Positions 61,579 through 64,000 of a stretch of 64,000 nucleotides of DNA are shown piece by piece. This DNA comes from UBA6224 sp963730375 (GTDB lineage Bacteria; Patescibacteriota; Saccharimonadia; Saccharimonadales; UBA4665), in NCBI GenBank assembly GCA_963730375.1, contig CAVSRJ010000001.1, positions 665,693-729,692 on the forward strand. The letters are read 5' to 3'. The translations under genes and the position numbers were made by a program. Position 1 is the stretch's first letter; each line of letters begins with the position of its first letter. The notes beneath the pieces are model-generated. The model saw only the letters and a program-made list of their open reading frames with translations. It was not told the origin of the DNA and did not search any database.

Positions 61579-62515
61579 AAACTAGCCGTCCTTGCCAATG
61601 TCCATCTCTTGCCGGAAACGCGAAGAGCAGATACAGCGACTGTCTGATTATCCTGTATCGTTCCCAGAGGAAGACAGCCAACCAGGTTTCGATACGATGA
61701 TTCAGCGTGCCAGTGACGCAGATGCCGTTCTGGTTAGTCCAGGCACTGAAGTTACTGACGAGTTTCTAGCCGCCTGCCCAAACATAAAATATGTCGGCAT
61801 ATGCGGCACGGCGAAAGACAATGTGGACATTAGTGCCGCACAACGTCGTGATATTACGCTGACAAACGTCGAGCACTACGGTGATGAACCGACGGCCGAG
61901 TTCATATTCATGCAGCTGGTAGCACTCGCGCGTGGAGTGAATGGCAAACAATGGCGCAAGGAGCCCACCGAACTCATGGGCAAGTCCATGGGTATCATCG
62001 GCCTTGGCTCGCTTGGAAGTGCCATTGCATCACTGGCCTTGGCATACAAGATGGATGTTAGCTACTACGGTCCACATCGCAAAGACGAGTGGGAATCAAA
62101 AGGAGTTAGCTACAAAGACAAGCAGTCGTTGCTGCAGACCGGCGACATTGTTGTCATCAGCGGCCCAAGTAACTTGTTGGCAATTGAAGCAAATGAGTTT
62201 GATCAGCTAAAACAAGGCGCTATCTTGCTGCAAGCCAGCCAGGGTGACTGTTTTGATAAAGCCGCGTTTATACACTGGATTGATCAAGAGGGCAACTACG
62301 CCATATTTGATTATGCTGCCGGTCATGAAAACTATGTCGCATATAAAAACTTGCCGCACGTCATTTTTTCGAAAGTAATAGCCGGTCACAGCAACGAAAC
62401 CAAGCAACGTCTAGGCGACATCGTGTATCAAAAACTTAAAAACTATAGAATCCAGTGTTACATAAGCAGTAGAAATCCCCATAGGCCCAGTGGTGGTATG
62501 ATAATTGGCACATGA
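61576..62515 (+). CDS. D-2-hydroxyacid dehydrogenase family (one shift)
   Basis: About 312 residues: MKLAVLANVHLLPE, a shift near 61612, then REEQIQRLSDYPVSFPEE. NAD-binding motif GIIGLGSLGSAIASLALAYKMDVSYYG and the substrate-site PGTEVTDEFLAACPNIKYVGICGTAKDNVDI are typical. The catalytic His region (GHENYVAYKNLPHVIFS) is at the expected place. Substrate unknown. The last 25 residues are unusual and overlap the next start. Confidence 0.8.
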
Positions 62516-63039
62516 AGGTAGTCTTAACTATGGCAGTATCACTGAACGGACTGATCGCCCGCGAGGACGGGCAGGAGGATTGGCTGCCCAGCGAAGGCTG
62601 GGATGACTTTGTGAATGATGTGGCGAAATTCAAGAATTTTGTGATGGGGCGTGAAACCTATGAGCTCGTACAGAATTTGTATCCCGACCACAATTTTGAT
62701 GGCATATGATACCAAGTACAAAATTATTGTTACCCGAACCACTCGGACTATAATGCGCCATCGCCATATTCAGTTGTTCATAGCCCGCAAGAGGCCGTAT
62801 CGCTACTGAAAAACGCTGGCAAGGAAACGATGTTGCTTATCGGTGGGGGCAAGCTGAATAGCGAATTCTTACTGCAAAATCTTGTCGACGAGGTGTGGTT
62901 GACGGTCACGCCGCATATCCTGGGCAGGGGTCGACCATTCATTAACCCAGAGGATTTAGATATTCAGCTGACCCTGCTGAGTTCAGAGCAGCTATCGCTG
63001 GACCGAGTACGAATAAAATACGCAACGAAGAGAGCGTAG
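62512..63039 (+). CDS. Dihydrofolate reductase-like (RibD C-terminal) protein, two shifts
   Basis: MKVVLTMAVSLNGLIAREDGQEDWLPSEGWDDF, FVMGRETYELV; after an insertion near 62709, DTKYKIIVTRTTR; after a deletion near 62750, DYNAPSPYSVVHSPQEAVSLLK...MLLIGGGKLNSEFLLQNLVDEVWLTVTPHILGRG. About 175 residues. An NADPH-dependent reductase fold; the substrate is unclear. -10 TATGAT ends 9 nt before the ATG. Confidence 0.8.
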
Positions 63040-63095
63040 ATATATAATCCCGACCGCCAGGATACCCCCACGCCCAGGTTTGGTATGATTGCTGT

Positions 63096-63731
63096 ATGCA
63101 GCAAAACTACAAACTCTTGATTCTTGACTACGGAGGCGTGTATTCGTATCCGTATACGTCTGATAACTTCAACCGGATACTCAAAAAATGTTTCGGCAGG
63201 CTGCCTAATGACACCGAGCGCAAACAAATCATCGAGCAATCCCACCTATTGGGTGCAAACAGCATCTCTACTGCCGACTACATCCAGCGGGTAGGTGGCA
63301 TAATGAAGGTCGACAAACTACCAGACGAGCATGACTTTGAGAAAGCAACGATTGAAGTAACCAATCCGCCAACACCAGAGATGGTAGACCTGGTACATGC
63401 TGCGCGGAATGCAAACATAAAAGTGTCGTTGCTGTCGGATATGTATCTGTTTGAAGCTAAGCTTACACGGCCATGGGGCCGCTATGAGGGCTTTGATTAC
63501 GTAGCCCTATCTGCCGAGCAGGGCATGACCAAGTGGGATGCACGATTTTTCCAGCGCACACTAGACCACTTTGCTATCGCGGGCAACGAGGCATTGTTCG
63601 TAGATGACATATACAAAAATGTCGAAGTTGCTAAGGAAGTGGGTATCGATACAATTTTTGCCGACAAACAAAGATTCCAAACTGCTGAACATCTTGTCCA
63701 AGAGATCAAACAACGGCTTGGTGTAGTGTAG
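63096..63731 (+). CDS. HAD-superfamily hydrolase
   Basis: 211 residues. Motif I LLILDYGGVYSYPY (Asp nucleophile), motif II VSLLSDMYL, motif III lysine near TKWDARFF, motif IV ALFVDDIYKNVEVAKEVGI. Of the epoxide-hydrolase/YihX-like type. Probably a small-molecule phosphatase. Leaderless, TATGAT 6 nt before ATG. Confidence 0.85.
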   Translation: MQQNYKLLILDYGGVYSYPYTSDNFNRILKKCFGRLPNDTERKQIIEQSHLLGANSISTADYIQRVGGIMKVDKLPDEHDFEKATIEVTNPPTPEMVDLVHAARNANIKVSLLSDMYLFEAKLTRPWGRYEGFDYVALSAEQGMTKWDARFFQRTLDHFAIAGNEALFVDDIYKNVEVAKEVGIDTIFADKQRFQTAEHLVQEIKQRLGVV

Positions 63732-63795
63732 TCGTCCACAACGAACAACCTCATGCGTACAAGGACCCTGCGGCCAAGTTTGGTATGATGTAACC

Positions 63796-64000
63796 ATGAA
63801 ATCATTTACACCACAAACCGCTAAGGGTCCGGAAGATCGTTTCACTGGGAACGTATACCCCACCACTATTTTTCAAGGGGATGGGAAATCCAAAGTCCGT
63901 ATGGCATCGGTACATTTTGAGCCCGGGGCGCGAAGTGCTTGGCATAAACATGCCGTTGGCCAGTATATTCACGTTACCAAAGGAACCACCTCCACAATAG
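63796..64000 (+). CDS. Cupin-domain protein, partial
   Basis: Starts at ATG 63796, 6 nt after a TATGAT box, and runs to the window edge. GNVYPTTIFQGDG, VRMASVHFEPGARSAWHKHAVGQYIHVT matches a small single-domain cupin with the metal-binding His-x-His motif (WHKHAVGQ). The family binds a metal in a beta barrel; function unknown. The gene may continue beyond the window. Confidence 0.75.
   Translation, partial: MKSFTPQTAKGPEDRFTGNVYPTTIFQGDGKSKVRMASVHFEPGARSAWHKHAVGQYIHVTKGTTSTI

Noticed and set aside
1..64000. CRISPR arrays, prophage or insertion-sequence genes
   Set aside because: No regularly spaced direct repeats of CRISPR type, and no transposase, integrase or phage structural genes were seen.

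Overview
The window looks like a slow-evolving core region of a Candidatus Saccharibacteria (TM7, CPR/Patescibacteria) genome. This is an inference. It rests on the compact, almost one-directional S10-spc-alpha ribosomal locus without rpmD (uL30), TGA used as stop, a zinc-free RNA polymerase beta-prime subunit, zinc-free S4, S14 and L36, and the many small orphan genes packed between informational genes. Base composition is moderate except for one very GC-rich cassette at about 11.2-12.0 kb.

Layout. 0-9.3 kb: end of radA, a minus-strand class A penicillin-binding protein, tyrS, recG, a zinc-phospholipase-like protein, rsmD, a minus-strand membrane protein and tRNA-Leu. 9.3-12.7 kb: an orphan secreted protein, the GC-rich actinobacterial-looking secreted protein inside a 15-bp inverted repeat, and an alpha/beta hydrolase. 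12.7-17.7 kb: hisS, a membrane protein, tig, and clpP under a perfect CIRCE element. 18.4-26.1 kb: rpoB-rpoC. 26.1-34.1 kb: a putative glycosyltransferase, rpsL-rpsG, fusA and tuf with orphan genes between them. 34.1-36.2 kb: a sugar transferase and a lipase-like hydrolase. 36.3-57.2 kb: the ribosomal locus rpsJ, rplC-D-W-B, rpsS, rplV, rpsC, rplP, rpmC, rpsQ, rplN-X-E, rpsN, rpsH, rplF-R, rpsE, rplO, secY, infA, rpmJ, rpsM-K-D, rpoA, rplQ, rplM and rpsI, interrupted by orphan genes. 57.2-64 kb: a protein with an SSB-like tail, a tRNA-like gene, and a run of accessory enzymes, several of them broken.

The most unusual signal is a repeated element inside the ribosomal operon. Four copies (41.5, 42.3, 43.0 and 53.0 kb) lie directly before rpsC, rplP, rpsQ and rpsM. 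Each forms two hairpins with compensatory base changes between copies. Each also lies in an open micro-ORF of 36-40 codons with its own Shine-Dalgarno sequence; its start overlaps the previous stop, and in three of four copies its stop overlaps the next start. Other notable signals are a 436-nt heavily base-paired region after secY, uniform leaderless promoters (a -10 box, usually 6 nt, then ATG) on about 18 genes, a promoter block of about 40 bp repeated five times before unrelated genes at 58.7-61.6 kb, and the GC-rich imported cassette.

Many conserved genes carry single-base insertions or deletions (about 30 located here). Most are probably errors of the assembled sequence, and the affected genes are annotated over their full reconstructed span.
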